Both the position numbers and the translations under genes were made by a program. From Roseibium polysiphoniae (GTDB lineage: Bacteria; Pseudomonadota; Alphaproteobacteria; Rhizobiales; Stappiaceae), in assembly GCF_014842925.1 (NCBI RefSeq), contig NZ_JACYXJ010000003.1, positions 1 through 64,000 of the forward strand: 64,000 nt of DNA, written 5' to 3'. The notes below the pieces were generated by a model. It did not search any database. It was not told where the DNA came from and saw only the letters and a program-made list of their open reading frames with translations. This document shows, one piece after another, positions 17,053 to 26,296 of this stretch. Position 1 is the first letter of the stretch. Each line of letters starts with the position of its first letter.

Positions 17053-17637
17053 ATGTCTGAAGTGCAGGATAATGTGGTGCCCCACACTCGGGTGCGGTCT
17101 CTTCGGGAGGCGATCCGCAAGGTTCAGCTTGGCGAAGTTGAGCGCTCTGATGTGGTGGTCGAGCTGCAGGACACCGAGCGCGCCCGGCTGGAGCTTCTTG
17201 CCGAGGAAATGAAAGACGTCTTCAAGGAAATTCCGGAAGACGACGATCAATTCTCCCTGCAAATCGTTGCAGGCTCAACACCACGCTTCTGGATCGATGT
17301 CACCAGTCACGTGGTTGTTGGTGCGGACCGCAAGACCTATCGCTTCTTGAAAGACACCCGGCTTGGGCGAGTGGTCGTGCTCGAAACGGCTGAAATTGAC
17401 GATATGGCAGATTGTCTGACCGAATATATCGCCGAGCGGATCCTTGAGCGCGAGAAAGCTCTTGAAGGGGACTGGCTGAACAACCGCTTGCGCCAGGTCG
17501 CGGTCGAGGGAATGTCGGCGAAAAAGCCGCGGAAGGCTTGGCATCCGTTTCTGGTGTTTATCCTGGCATTTGCTATCGGCCTCTTGGCAGGGATCGGCAG
17601 CCTCGTGGCATACGCCTGGTTCGCAAACCCGCTCTAA
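17053..17637 (+). CDS. Tail-anchored protein of unknown function
   Basis: The 194-residue product has a soluble part of about 160 residues and one C-terminal membrane helix (HPFLVFILAFAIGLLAGIG, about 166-188) with only a few residues after it, a tail-anchor layout facing the cytoplasm. The soluble part has a charged helix (SLREAIRKVQLGEVERSD) and a small alpha/beta region with RFWIDVTSHVVVGADRKTYR. I do not recognise the family. It is transcribed alone and its start is preceded by an A+T-rich region with a near-CtrA sequence at 16912 (one base short). Confidence 0.8.
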   Translation: MSEVQDNVVPHTRVRSLREAIRKVQLGEVERSDVVVELQDTERARLELLAEEMKDVFKEIPEDDDQFSLQIVAGSTPRFWIDVTSHVVVGADRKTYRFLKDTRLGRVVVLETAEIDDMADCLTEYIAERILEREKALEGDWLNNRLRQVAVEGMSAKKPRKAWHPFLVFILAFAIGLLAGIGSLVAYAWFANPL

Positions 17638-17671
17638 AGAGTGCCTGATCGACAAGTCGCCTAACGCGCGC

Positions 17672-18592
17672 TCAGCAGGCCGGTATAGACAGGCTGCCTT
17701 GCACGATTGTGGAAATGGGCTCGTCCTTTTCGGTGAAGCCCCGTTCTTCCAAATCGCACTGCCAGTGCCCGTTCTGCCGTGAAATCGAAAAGAGATTGTA
17801 GCGGGCGCCGGGTTTCTTGCCGCCGGGCGCGCTCGTGGCGGATGGCACTCCGATAACCGGGACAGGGCCGCAGGGGCCGTCTATCTCAGCTCGGCTGTCG
17901 ATATGTGTGTGGCCGTGGAGCACGAGTTCTGCGCCGGCCTGTTTGATCACGGCGCGAACACGCGAAGCATCCGAGAGACGTTTGTGCCAGTGGGTTGCCT
18001 TGTGGAAGGGCGGGTGATGAATCAAGATCACCCTGAACAACTCCCTGCGGCCCAGGTCCTCCAGGACCGAGCGCAGCCGTTTCGCCTGAGTGCTGCCTAC
18101 GCGGCCTGTCGCGAACCAGGGGGCTGTCGCTCTGGCTGTCGAGACACCAACGAGTGCAACATTCTCCCGAATGCGGACGTAGGGAAAGCCGGCCTCACCA
18201 TCTTTGCTCGAGGCAGCGTCGCTGCCATCGCTGACCATATAGTCAAGCCATTCGGAGCGCGCCTTCTTGAGCGCACCGGGAACATAGGCGTCATGGTTGC
18301 CTGGAACCACGGATACGTGTTCGCCATCTCCGAGCTCTTCAAGCCAGGTGCGTGCGCCAATGATTTCCAAGGGGAGGGCGATATTGACCAGATCGCCGGT
18401 AACCGCGATGTGGTCCGGGGCGTGGGCCTTCATATCGGAGACCAAGCGCTCCAGATGGTTTCCGGTCATGGAGCTGGAGCGATTCCGCTTCCAGTTCAGG
18501 TATCCGAGAATTCGCTTGGAAAAGAGCTGTAGCAGCTTTGGATCTGGCAGAGGCCCAAGATGGGGATCAGACAGATGGGAAAGTTTCAGCAT
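17672..18592 (-). CDS. Calcineurin-like metallophosphoesterase
   Basis: A 306-residue protein with the full metal-site set of this superfamily: SDPHLG (DxH) near residue 7, GDLVN (GD), GNHDA (GNHD/E) and GHTHID (GHxH) in order, plus HHPP between. Substrates in the family range from cyclic nucleotides to lipid A precursors; the soluble, signal-less form fits the CpdA-like class but the substrate cannot be read. The start is set at the ATG at 18592 (MLKLSHLSDPHLG), because seven extra upstream codons add nothing conserved. Confidence 0.9.
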   Translation of the reverse strand: MLKLSHLSDPHLGPLPDPKLLQLFSKRILGYLNWKRNRSSSMTGNHLERLVSDMKAHAPDHIAVTGDLVNIALPLEIIGARTWLEELGDGEHVSVVPGNHDAYVPGALKKARSEWLDYMVSDGSDAASSKDGEAGFPYVRIRENVALVGVSTARATAPWFATGRVGSTQAKRLRSVLEDLGRRELFRVILIHHPPFHKATHWHKRLSDASRVRAVIKQAGAELVLHGHTHIDSRAEIDGPCGPVPVIGVPSATSAPGGKKPGARYNLFSISRQNGHWQCDLEERGFTEKDEPISTIVQGSLSIPAC

Positions 18593-19017
18593 CGCGGGGC
18601 ATCTCCAAGACAAAAGGCGCGGCGTTAAGTGATAACGCTGCGCCCGTCAATTAGCGACACCCTGAGCACACGAATGTGCGGGGTAAATCAGTTGCCTGCG
18701 AAAGTCGTCAGAGCTGCGGCAATGCGCGGGTTGCTCAGATCAACTGCTGGCTTCCAATGGTAAGCGCGACGACGACGACGGTTTGAAAAATAGGCACGAA
18801 GCATGATCTCTACTCTCGGTTGGCTTCCGTCGGCCTGTGGCTGGCGGCAATGCTGTTGCATCATTTTTATTCACTGTGCGCAATACATATGCAGTTTTCG
18901 AAATTTGAGTAGCGCGATTTTCGCCAGTGCTGCCCTGCGTGCGCCGCATACCTCTTGAAACGCCTCGTTAAACTCTTGTCATCTTGATCAGGTCGCTTTC
19001 TGTCGCGATAAGGAGGA
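18593..19017. other. Intergenic region between metallophosphoesterase and Nudix genes
   Basis: About 425 bases between divergent genes. It holds one possible 38-codon minus-strand gene (18688-18804) and an A+T-rich stretch (18860-18920) that could carry promoters. I see no RNA gene. Confidence 0.5.
18688..18804 (-). CDS. Possible 38-residue arginine-rich small protein
   Basis: An ATG at 18802-18804 opens a 38-codon frame reading MLRAYFSNRRRRRAYHWK and continuing PAVDLSNPRIAAALTTFAGN to TGA. Five consecutive Arg codons (mostly CGT) precede aromatic and then mildly hydrophobic residues, and a purine-rich GAGAG lies about 10 bases before the start. Small basic proteins of about 40 residues are common in alphaproteobacteria (DUF1127 for example), but this does not match that pattern closely. 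Without comparison it may be chance. Confidence 0.35.
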   Translation of the reverse strand: MLRAYFSNRRRRRAYHWKPAVDLSNPRIAAALTTFAGN

Positions 19018-19509
19018 ATGCTGAAATTTTTCTCTTATTTGCCCAAGGGGCTGACCAAGCGCCTCGTTCAGGGACAGGCCCTGCTGCGCAATCCTTACTG
19101 CCTTGGCGTCAGGGTGCTGGTCCGCAACGCCGACGGTGCGGTTCTGCTTGTGCGCCACAGTTACCTGCCGGGCTGGTATCTGCCCGGTGGCGGTGTCGAC
19201 AAGGGCGAGACCATGGCGACGGCGGCTGCACGGGAGCTGGTGGAGGAAGTAGGAATTCGCTGTTCTTCACCACCAAAGCTGTTGGGTGTCTATCTCAACC
19301 GCGAAGCTTTTGGCCGTGATCACATCGGGTTCTATGAAGCCGTGAGTTGGACGGAGACCGATGATTTCATGCAGCCGAACGAAGAGATTCTGGAGGCAGG
19401 TTTCTTTGCTCTGGATCAGCTGCCCGAGGCGACTACGGCTGCCACTAGACGCCGCCTATCCGAACTGGCCAGGGGTGTGCTTGGCGCGACGGAAGACGGC
19501 ATCTGGTAG
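19018..19509 (+). CDS. Nudix hydrolase
   Basis: A 163-residue protein with a textbook Nudix box GGVDKGETMATAAARELVEE followed by VGI (about 61-83), matching Gx5Ex7REUxEExGU, so it should cleave a nucleoside diphosphate linked to another group, with Mg2+ bound by the box glutamates. The N-terminal LRNPYCLGVRVLVRN is common in small MutT-like enzymes. AAGGAGGA directly precedes the ATG. The substrate is unknown. Confidence 0.9.
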   Translation: MLKFFSYLPKGLTKRLVQGQALLRNPYCLGVRVLVRNADGAVLLVRHSYLPGWYLPGGGVDKGETMATAAARELVEEVGIRCSSPPKLLGVYLNREAFGRDHIGFYEAVSWTETDDFMQPNEEILEAGFFALDQLPEATTAATRRRLSELARGVLGATEDGIW

Positions 19510-19512
19510 CGC

Positions 19513-20487
19513 TCAGGCCGCCTCGAACAATTGGTTCCGGTTGTGCGCGCGGTCAAAGTCCAGGTCCGGTCCGACCGGCACGATGCGTGTCGGATTAATG
19601 GTCTCGTGAGAGCCGTAGTAGTGATTCTTGATCACATCCATCTTGACGGTCTCGGCAACGCCGGCGGTTTGATAAAGATCGCGCATGTAGTTGGATAGGG
19701 ACGGATAGTCCTCGATACGGCGGATGTTGCATTTGAAGTGGCCGACATAGACCGCATCAAACCGAACGAGGGTGGTGAAGAGCCGCCAGTCCGCTTCGGT
19801 CGGCATGTCGTCAACCAGGTAACGCGACTGTTCAAGGCGCTGCTCGAGCAAATCAAGCGTTTCAAACAACGCATGAACAGCTTCCTCGTAAGCTTCCTGA
19901 CTGGTCGCGAACCCGGCCTTGTAGACGCCGTTGTTCACGGTGTCGTAGATGCGGTCGTTGATCTCGTCGATTTCCGCGCGAAGGACCTGCGGATAGTAAT
20001 CAGTCTGCGATCCGGTCAGCCCATCGAATGCGCTGTTGAACATGCGGATGATTTCGGAAGATTCGTTGGAAACGATGGTTTTCTTCTTCTTGTCCCACAA
20101 GATCGGCACTGTTGCTCGGCCGCTGTAGTTCGGGTCGGCCGCGGTGTAGATCTGCCAGGCGTAGCTGGCACCATTGAGTGGATCCGGTTCTGTAAAGGTC
20201 CAGCCGTTATCCAGCATCAGCGGTTCAACCGCTGTGACGCCGATCAGCTCTTCGAGCCCTTTCAGCTTCCGGAAAACGAGTGTCCGGTGCGCCCAGGGGC
20301 AAGCGTAGGATACATAGAGGTGATAGCGTCCAGCTTCCGCCGTGAAGCCCCCTTCGCCGCTCGGTCCTGGGCTGCCATCATCGGTGATCCAGTTGCGAAA
20401 CGAAGACGCCTTGCGGACAAAACGGCCTCCGCTGGATTTGGTATCGTACCATTGATCCGTCCATTTGCCGTCGACCAAGAGACCCAT
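19513..20487 (-). CDS. Glutathionyl-hydroquinone reductase (Xi-class GST, YqjG/ECM4 type)
   Basis: These enzymes remove glutathione from glutathionyl-hydroquinones. The 324-residue protein has the family N-terminus SGGRFVRKASSFRNWI, the catalytic YACPWAHRT with Cys63, the TVPILWDKKKKTIVSNESSE thioredoxin-fold segment, and the C-terminal all-helical domain (LVDDMPTEADWRLFTTLVRF). The cysteine position equals that of E. coli YqjG as I recall it. It is convergent with the Nudix gene, whose stop is three bases away. Confidence 0.93.
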   Translation of the reverse strand: MGLLVDGKWTDQWYDTKSSGGRFVRKASSFRNWITDDGSPGPSGEGGFTAEAGRYHLYVSYACPWAHRTLVFRKLKGLEELIGVTAVEPLMLDNGWTFTEPDPLNGASYAWQIYTAADPNYSGRATVPILWDKKKKTIVSNESSEIIRMFNSAFDGLTGSQTDYYPQVLRAEIDEINDRIYDTVNNGVYKAGFATSQEAYEEAVHALFETLDLLEQRLEQSRYLVDDMPTEADWRLFTTLVRFDAVYVGHFKCNIRRIEDYPSLSNYMRDLYQTAGVAETVKMDVIKNHYYGSHETINPTRIVPVGPDLDFDRAHNRNQLFEAA

Positions 20488-20848
20488 GATTTTCTCCTTT
20501 GTGCTTCAACCTATCTAGGGTGCAATCGGTTCCGAAACAGCGATGTCGCGATAGATACACTGTTCACTGGCAATGGACGGCGATCATCGTGTGAAGAATG
20601 CGTTTTTCAAATATGGCGTAGAAAGTGGCTGGACCTTTCGCATCTTTGCGTGCTATCGGCTTTTCAGCGAGCTCAAAAGAGGCGCGCGATCAATGAGTAG
20701 CAGCTGATGCCAGCCGGTTTGACATTGCGACGACGAAGCATCCGACGAGAAATCTCTCGTCTGTTTTCGCGCGTCTGACCGGCCTTCCCATTGATTTTAA
20801 GGACCAGGGTGCCTGCGGACGCGAAGGTTCGTTCGCATATCAGGTACC
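20488..20848. other. Intergenic region between hydroquinone reductase and GNAT genes
   Basis: About 360 bases between divergent genes. I find no coding frame with a recognisable product, no tRNA and no clear promoter pair; TTGACA occurs at about 20719 but without a fitting -10 box. Confidence 0.4.
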
Positions 20849-21352
20849 ATGGTCATGAAACCCTCCAATTGGTTTATTCGTCTCGAAGAAGCTGCTGACG
20901 CGGCTGACATCGAAAATCTGCAGGCCGAAGCTTTCGGTCCGGGTCGCTTCGCGCGGACGGCTTTCAAGATTCGCGAAGGCATAGCGAGCGATCCGCGGCT
21001 TTCTTTTGTCGGCATGAGCGGAGCCGATCTTGCGGGATCGGTGCGGCTTACCCCGATCATGATCGGCAATTCACGTGGCATGTTGCTGGGTCCGCTGACC
21101 GTTTCGCCCCGGTTCAAGAACAGGGGTCTTGGAAAAGAGCTCTTGAGAACGTGCTTGAGCGCAGCGGCGGATGCCGGCGAAACGGCAGTTCTTCTGGTCG
21201 GTGATGCGCCTTACTACGGTCCGCTGGGCTTTGAGCCGGTGCCAATGGGGCAGATTATCTTGCCCGGACCAGTCGATCCGGCGCGTCTTCTGGTGGCCTG
21301 CCTCAATGGGTCCGAGATGCCATCCGGCCTAGTGCGTGGCGGAACTGACTGA
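20849..21352 (+). CDS. GNAT-family N-acetyltransferase (YhbS-like)
   Basis: A 167-residue acetyltransferase of the YhbS type (COG3153): VRLTPIMIGNSRGMLLGPLT is followed by the acetyl-CoA loop SPRFKNRGLGKELLRTCL (R/Q-x-x-G-x-G/A) and then AVLLVGDAPYYGPLGFEPV, which is highly typical of this group. A second in-frame ATG lies six bases downstream. Substrate unknown. Confidence 0.9.
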   Translation: MVMKPSNWFIRLEEAADAADIENLQAEAFGPGRFARTAFKIREGIASDPRLSFVGMSGADLAGSVRLTPIMIGNSRGMLLGPLTVSPRFKNRGLGKELLRTCLSAAADAGETAVLLVGDAPYYGPLGFEPVPMGQIILPGPVDPARLLVACLNGSEMPSGLVRGGTD

Positions 21353-21379
21353 GAGCTTCCCGCAGCGCCGATTGTTCCC

Positions 21380-23455
21380 TTACCGTCCCTCGCGGAACCA
21401 GGTCAGGGACAGGAAGCCGAGAAGCAGCGACAGTCCAAGCAGGCCCATGAGCAGAGGGTATCTGTCGACGCCATTCAGAACGCTGGCATCGGTGGTTTTA
21501 AGCCCGATCCAGCCGCTTCCGGCATACTGAGCTGCGCGCCGCAACGGCACAACGCGCGGAACGGAAACCTCTCCGCCGACATCGGAGAGGCGTAGTGCTT
21601 GACCACCTGTTGCCGATGAAAGCCCCGCAAGCTTTTCCGGTGTCGACAAGACATCAGTGTACTCGCGCGGGTTTTGTGGGCCCACATGAACGAGGGCAGT
21701 CTTGTCGCTTTCCGTCACTGTGAAAAGGCCCGTCTCGGCGGTCGGCGAGGAGCCCTGCCACAAGCCCGGTTCCGATTCATTCATCGCGAGCCTCGACGTC
21801 TGGCCGGAAGGGGATGTCACGGTAACATCGCCAATCTCGTCAGCAAGTGTCTGCCGCTCGACCATCAGCTCTGGTCCGCGCAGGGAGACACGGAGCGCTT
21901 CCTCGTCCAGATCAGGTTCCTGCATCAACCAGTGACCGAGCCGTCTGAGCAGCGGTACATGCGGACCACCGCCTTCGAAGCCGCGGGCCCAAAGCCAAAC
22001 GTGATCTGAAAGAAGCATGGCGACACGGCCTTCGCCCTCCCGGTTCAAAACCAGAAGGGGCTTGTCTTCCGGACCGGTCATCAGCGTCTGCCCCGCGTCC
22101 AGCTCTGTTTCAACCAGGCGGAACCAGCGGCTCCAGCCCGGAGGATCCAGACGTGCTCCCGGCAGGCCTCGCGTGACAGGATGGCGCTCACCGATGCTGG
22201 CGAGCGTGGCGTGGAAAGGCTGTTCGAGAATGGCACCTGTCGGGCGCGCCGGAAGGATCGGCGCCAATGGGGTGCGGAACAGGCTTCCAGCCTCCGCATA
22301 GTCCGGGCCGCCTGCGAGAAGGACGGCCCCGCCGGCGCGAACATACCTTGTGATGTTGTCGAAATAGAGCATGGGCAGAACGCCACGGCGCTCGTAGCGG
22401 TCGAAGATGATCAGGTCGAATTCGTCGATCTTTACCGAGAAGAGCTCACGGGTCGGAAAGGCGATCAAGGAGAGCTGGTTGATCGGTGTTCCGTCCTGTT
22501 TTTCCGGCGGACGCAGGATCGTGAAGTGGACCAGATCCACCGACGCGTCGGACTTGAGCAGATTGCGCCAGGTCCGCTCGCCTGCATGTGGAGAGCCCGA
22601 CACCAACAGAACCCTCAGATTTTCGCGAATGCCGTCTATGGTCACCACGGCGCGGTTGTTGAGCGTGGTCAGCTCTCCATCGAGCGGAGCGGCTTCAAAC
22701 TCAAAGATATTGTCGCCGCCGTGTGCGATTTCGACAGGGATGTCGATGGTCTCGCCAACGCTCGCCTGGCGCTCACTGATCAATGTGCCGTCGCGGCGAA
22801 CACGAAGGGTGACACGGTTGCCAGGTCCCGTGCCGGGTCCCTGCTCGACGATGCGAACGGAAACAACCTGCTCGGAGCCCACAAGACCAAACCGCGGTGC
22901 CTTGTGTAGAACCAACCGGCGATCGCGTTCGTCCGGTTTGCCTGTGATCAATCCATGGACGGGCGCGTCGAAGCCAAGTGCGTCTGCCGTTTCCGGTATG
23001 TCGTGAATTTGGCCATCAGTGACGAGAATGGCTCCGCCGATGCGGTCCGGTGGCACGTCTGACAGGCCGTTGAGAAGGGTCTGGAACAGTTCGGTTCCGT
23101 CGCCTGTGCTGCTGCTGGTGTTCTCGAGGACGCGCACCTCAAAGCCCGGCAATGCAGCGAGGCGCTCGCTGAGTGTCGCAACCGCCTCGTCGGTGACAGC
23201 CGAGCGATCGGCGAGCAGCTGACTTTGGCTACGGTCCGCAACGACCGCGACGACGCTGCTGAGTTGTTCACGGTCCTCGCGTTCGATTGCGGGATTGGCA
23301 AGAGCCAGGGCGACCAGCGCCATGGTCAGGGCGCGAAGCACCCAGCCCCGAAGGCGCATGAAACCTGTCACAAGTGCGATGATGAGGATCGCAATGCCAA
23401 GAAGGCTGAGGGCCCATAGTGGAACGAGCGGATCGAATGAGAGGGACCAGATCAT
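21380..23455 (-). CDS. Membrane protein with class I amidotransferase-like domain
   Basis: A 691-residue protein, last of the four-gene minus-strand operon that starts with moxR. Two N-terminal membrane helices (about 8-30 and 36-54) are followed by a VWA-like/periplasmic region (AVVADRSQSQLLADRSAVTD) and then a glutamine-amidotransferase-like fold (LRVLLVSGSPHAGERTWRNL, DLIIFDRYERRGVLP, YVRAGGAVLLAGGPDY). A C-terminal helix ends in WFREGR. No catalytic Cys is apparent in the amidotransferase region, so it is probably a binding or structural domain. Together with its upstream partner it resembles the Bat-type membrane complexes associated with MoxR ATPases. Confidence 0.8.
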   Translation of the reverse strand: MIWSLSFDPLVPLWALSLLGIAILIIALVTGFMRLRGWVLRALTMALVALALANPAIEREDREQLSSVVAVVADRSQSQLLADRSAVTDEAVATLSERLAALPGFEVRVLENTSSSTGDGTELFQTLLNGLSDVPPDRIGGAILVTDGQIHDIPETADALGFDAPVHGLITGKPDERDRRLVLHKAPRFGLVGSEQVVSVRIVEQGPGTGPGNRVTLRVRRDGTLISERQASVGETIDIPVEIAHGGDNIFEFEAAPLDGELTTLNNRAVVTIDGIRENLRVLLVSGSPHAGERTWRNLLKSDASVDLVHFTILRPPEKQDGTPINQLSLIAFPTRELFSVKIDEFDLIIFDRYERRGVLPMLYFDNITRYVRAGGAVLLAGGPDYAEAGSLFRTPLAPILPARPTGAILEQPFHATLASIGERHPVTRGLPGARLDPPGWSRWFRLVETELDAGQTLMTGPEDKPLLVLNREGEGRVAMLLSDHVWLWARGFEGGGPHVPLLRRLGHWLMQEPDLDEEALRVSLRGPELMVERQTLADEIGDVTVTSPSGQTSRLAMNESEPGLWQGSSPTAETGLFTVTESDKTALVHVGPQNPREYTDVLSTPEKLAGLSSATGGQALRLSDVGGEVSVPRVVPLRRAAQYAGSGWIGLKTTDASVLNGVDRYPLLMGLLGLSLLLGFLSLTWFREGR

Positions 23456-23471
23456 CGTCGGTTTTCTCTCC

Positions 23472-26294
23472 TCATTGCCCGAGCCGTTCCAGCAAGGCGG
23501 GAATGTGCACCTGGTCAGCCTTGTAGTTGCCGGTCAGGCTGTACATGACCATGTTGACGCCGGCGCGGAAGGCGTAGTCACGCTGCACCGGATCATCGGG
23601 TATCGTCGGGAAAAGAAAGCTGCCCGTGGAATCAATTGCCCAGGCAGCCGCAAAATCATTGGCCGTGATCATGACCGGCGATACGCCGTCGCCCGCACGA
23701 ACCGGCCGTTCCGATGTTGCGACGCGCTGTTCCAGGCTCTCGACCCAGAGCGGGCTGGTGGCATAGCGGCCGGGGAACGTGTCGAGGATATAGAAGGCCT
23801 TCGTCAGGACATGATCGATCGGCACGGGCTCCAGCGGTGGAATATCCAGATCTTCGAGAATTTCCCTTAGCTTCAGGGTCGCCGGTGTGGTGCCAAAACC
23901 GGTTGTGGCGGCGGAGATGTGATCGCGCGTGTCAAAGAGAATCGTTCCGCCATTGCGCATGAATGTGTCTATGCGCGCCATTGTCCGGTCGTCGGGCTTG
24001 TCAGCGGTCGGCTCGATCGGCCAGTAGAGCAGCGAGAAAAACGCAAGCTCGTCACGCGCTATGTCGACGCCCATCGGTGCACCCGGTTCGAGAGCCGTTC
24101 GTTCGGCAAGGAACTGACTCAAGCCGAAGAGCCCTGCTGCACTCGTGTCGTCTACATCGGGGGTTCCGGTCAGGACGTATGCGAGATGGGTTTCCTGCGA
24201 GGCTTCCAGTGCTCTCAGATCATCAGAGTTTGACTGAGCTTTTGCGTCCGGCGCATGGAGCACGGAGCCCAAAATCAGAATGACTGCGGCGCCGGCTGTG
24301 ACCTGGCGCATGCGCAAGCGGCTGAGGCCGCCTGCCAGAAGGATCACTGCGATTGCATCGAGGATGAGCAGGCCAAAGGCCAATGCAAAGAAGGCTGCTC
24401 TCAGATCCAATGTGTCGTTGGTTGGATAGGGCTGAAGTGTCGCGATGTCTTCAAGCGGAGAAAAATCCAGCTGTTCAAGCTCGTCATCAGGACGCATCAA
24501 GTTGAGTGCTCGAAACCCGTCATCATTGCCATAAAGCCCCGGTGGGCTCTTCCGACCGGCACTGGCTTCGCGGAAGGCAAGATCCGTCATTGGCGGCACA
24601 TCTGCTGCTGGCGATCCGAAGCGTCCGTAGCCGTCGAGAAGCCGCAACGGTGGCAATATGCTCTGCGTGATCGCTCCCGTTTCCGCGTCAGTGCCTTGGG
24701 TCGCAGGTTCTGCCGTGTTGGAAACGGCGAGAATTCTTCGCAGCATATCGAGGAAAATCCCTGAAAGCGGAAGGTTCGACCACGCGGAGTCGGCCGTTAC
24801 GTGAAAGAGGACAATCGTCCCGCGCCCGAGCCGGTCTGCTGTGACAAGGGGTGTCCCATCTTCGAGCATGGCCCATGTGCGGTCCGGAAGATCGGCGGTC
24901 GGGTCGGCGAGCACCTGCCGGTTGACCGTGACTTCTGGCGGAACCTTCAATCCGGCAAAAGGCGAGCTTGCGGAAAAGTCGGCGAGTTTTTGCGGTTGTT
25001 TCCACGAAAGGCTGCCGCCGAGAGACCGGTCTCCGGCTCTGAGCGTCACTGGTATCAGTTCATCCGTGCCGCCGGCGGTCCTCGGTCCTGCAAATCGCAC
25101 CAACATGCCACCGCCCTCGATCCAGTCCGACAGGGCCGCGACAGCGCTGTCAGGAAGGCGGCCGACATCGGCCAGAACGAGAACGGAAAGACCCTGGTCC
25201 AGCAATTCAGGCACCGCAACACCCAGGTCGCCGTTGCGTGACAGGCGGATATCTGAGAAAGGGCCAAGGGCGCGTTGCAGATAATAAAGTGGTGACAGCA
25301 GCGGTTGTGCCAGGTCTCCGGATTGACCGGAGAGAAGCCCGACGCTCCGGCGGCGCCAACTGTCGTCGACCAGTTGGACAGCGCCTGCGGCGTTTTCACC
25401 GACCACTTCAACGCGGGCGATATCGTTGCGCAGCTCGCTCGGCATTTCGAAGCGTGCTTCTGCCAGATGACTGTCAGTGTCGAAGGAGACGTCCGTTTGT
25501 CCGAGCATCAAACCTCTTAGATCCAGCGCACGAACGGTGACAGCGTTCCGATCGCTGTCAGGATGACGGAGGACCGATACGGTAAGTGCGTCGGCATCGT
25601 TCGAAATCGCCTTCAACGCAAAGGGTGTTTCGATCCCGGAGTAGATCGTCACCGGCGCTCCGCCAGCGATGTTGGCCAGGTCCGTCTGAAAAGAGGCGCC
25701 TTCGGAAGATTGGGTTCCGTCTGAAAGCCAAACAACGGCACCAGGACGTACCGCGCTGGCACTCTTGCGTAGTGCCGTTGTCAATTCGCTGCGCTTCGAA
25801 GGCCACGCACGGGGTTCCAGCGCCCGCAAGCGTTCAAGAGCTGTCGTTGCATCCGTCGGTGTCAGGGGCTGACCCGGACCATCCGCAGTTGCCGCAAACA
25901 GCACCGGTTGGCCTGCAGCCTCAGCCAGGGAAAGTAATCGTTCTGCAGTCTCAACCTGGGTTGTCCAGTCACGTGCCGATGTCCAACCGTTGTCCATCAA
26001 CATCCACATGGTGCCTTCGCCGGACGCAACCTCCTCCGCAGGCCGCCAGATGGGGCCAGCCAATGCCAGGATCAGAAGAGCGGCAAGCGTGAGCCTCAAA
26101 AGTGTCAACCACCAGGGGCTTCGCTGAGGTGTTTCCTCGTGCTTGTCGATGTCGAGAAGAAGCCGGGTCGGCGGGAAGTCGATTTCCTGAGGACGGGGGG
26201 GCGTCAGCCGCAGCAACCACCAGATGGCCGGGAGCAGCAGCAAGGCTCCAAGAAGCCATGGCGTTGCGAAGGCAAGAGGAAGAAAACCGGCCAT
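23472..26294 (-). CDS. DUF4159/BatA-N-domain membrane protein
   Basis: A 940-residue protein. The first residues (MAGFLPLAFATPWLLGALLL, then LRLTPPRPQEIDFPPTRLL) are the BatA-type N-terminal membrane region. A second helix near 60-80 leads to a VWA-like domain (MWMLMDNGWTSARDW), a middle amidotransferase-like region, another helix pair near 640-700 and a C-terminal DUF4159 domain (AYVLTGTPDVDDTSAAGLFG, RNGGTILFDTRD, NMVMYSLTGNYKADQVH). The start is set at 26294: the frame is open 61 codons further upstream, but that extension overlaps the DUF58 gene, whereas the ATG lies two bases after its stop. Its role is unknown; the neighbourhood suggests envelope homeostasis. Confidence 0.85.
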   Translation of the reverse strand: MAGFLPLAFATPWLLGALLLLPAIWWLLRLTPPRPQEIDFPPTRLLLDIDKHEETPQRSPWWLTLLRLTLAALLILALAGPIWRPAEEVASGEGTMWMLMDNGWTSARDWTTQVETAERLLSLAEAAGQPVLFAATADGPGQPLTPTDATTALERLRALEPRAWPSKRSELTTALRKSASAVRPGAVVWLSDGTQSSEGASFQTDLANIAGGAPVTIYSGIETPFALKAISNDADALTVSVLRHPDSDRNAVTVRALDLRGLMLGQTDVSFDTDSHLAEARFEMPSELRNDIARVEVVGENAAGAVQLVDDSWRRRSVGLLSGQSGDLAQPLLSPLYYLQRALGPFSDIRLSRNGDLGVAVPELLDQGLSVLVLADVGRLPDSAVAALSDWIEGGGMLVRFAGPRTAGGTDELIPVTLRAGDRSLGGSLSWKQPQKLADFSASSPFAGLKVPPEVTVNRQVLADPTADLPDRTWAMLEDGTPLVTADRLGRGTIVLFHVTADSAWSNLPLSGIFLDMLRRILAVSNTAEPATQGTDAETGAITQSILPPLRLLDGYGRFGSPAADVPPMTDLAFREASAGRKSPPGLYGNDDGFRALNLMRPDDELEQLDFSPLEDIATLQPYPTNDTLDLRAAFFALAFGLLILDAIAVILLAGGLSRLRMRQVTAGAAVILILGSVLHAPDAKAQSNSDDLRALEASQETHLAYVLTGTPDVDDTSAAGLFGLSQFLAERTALEPGAPMGVDIARDELAFFSLLYWPIEPTADKPDDRTMARIDTFMRNGGTILFDTRDHISAATTGFGTTPATLKLREILEDLDIPPLEPVPIDHVLTKAFYILDTFPGRYATSPLWVESLEQRVATSERPVRAGDGVSPVMITANDFAAAWAIDSTGSFLFPTIPDDPVQRDYAFRAGVNMVMYSLTGNYKADQVHIPALLERLGQ

Positions 26295-26296
26295 GG

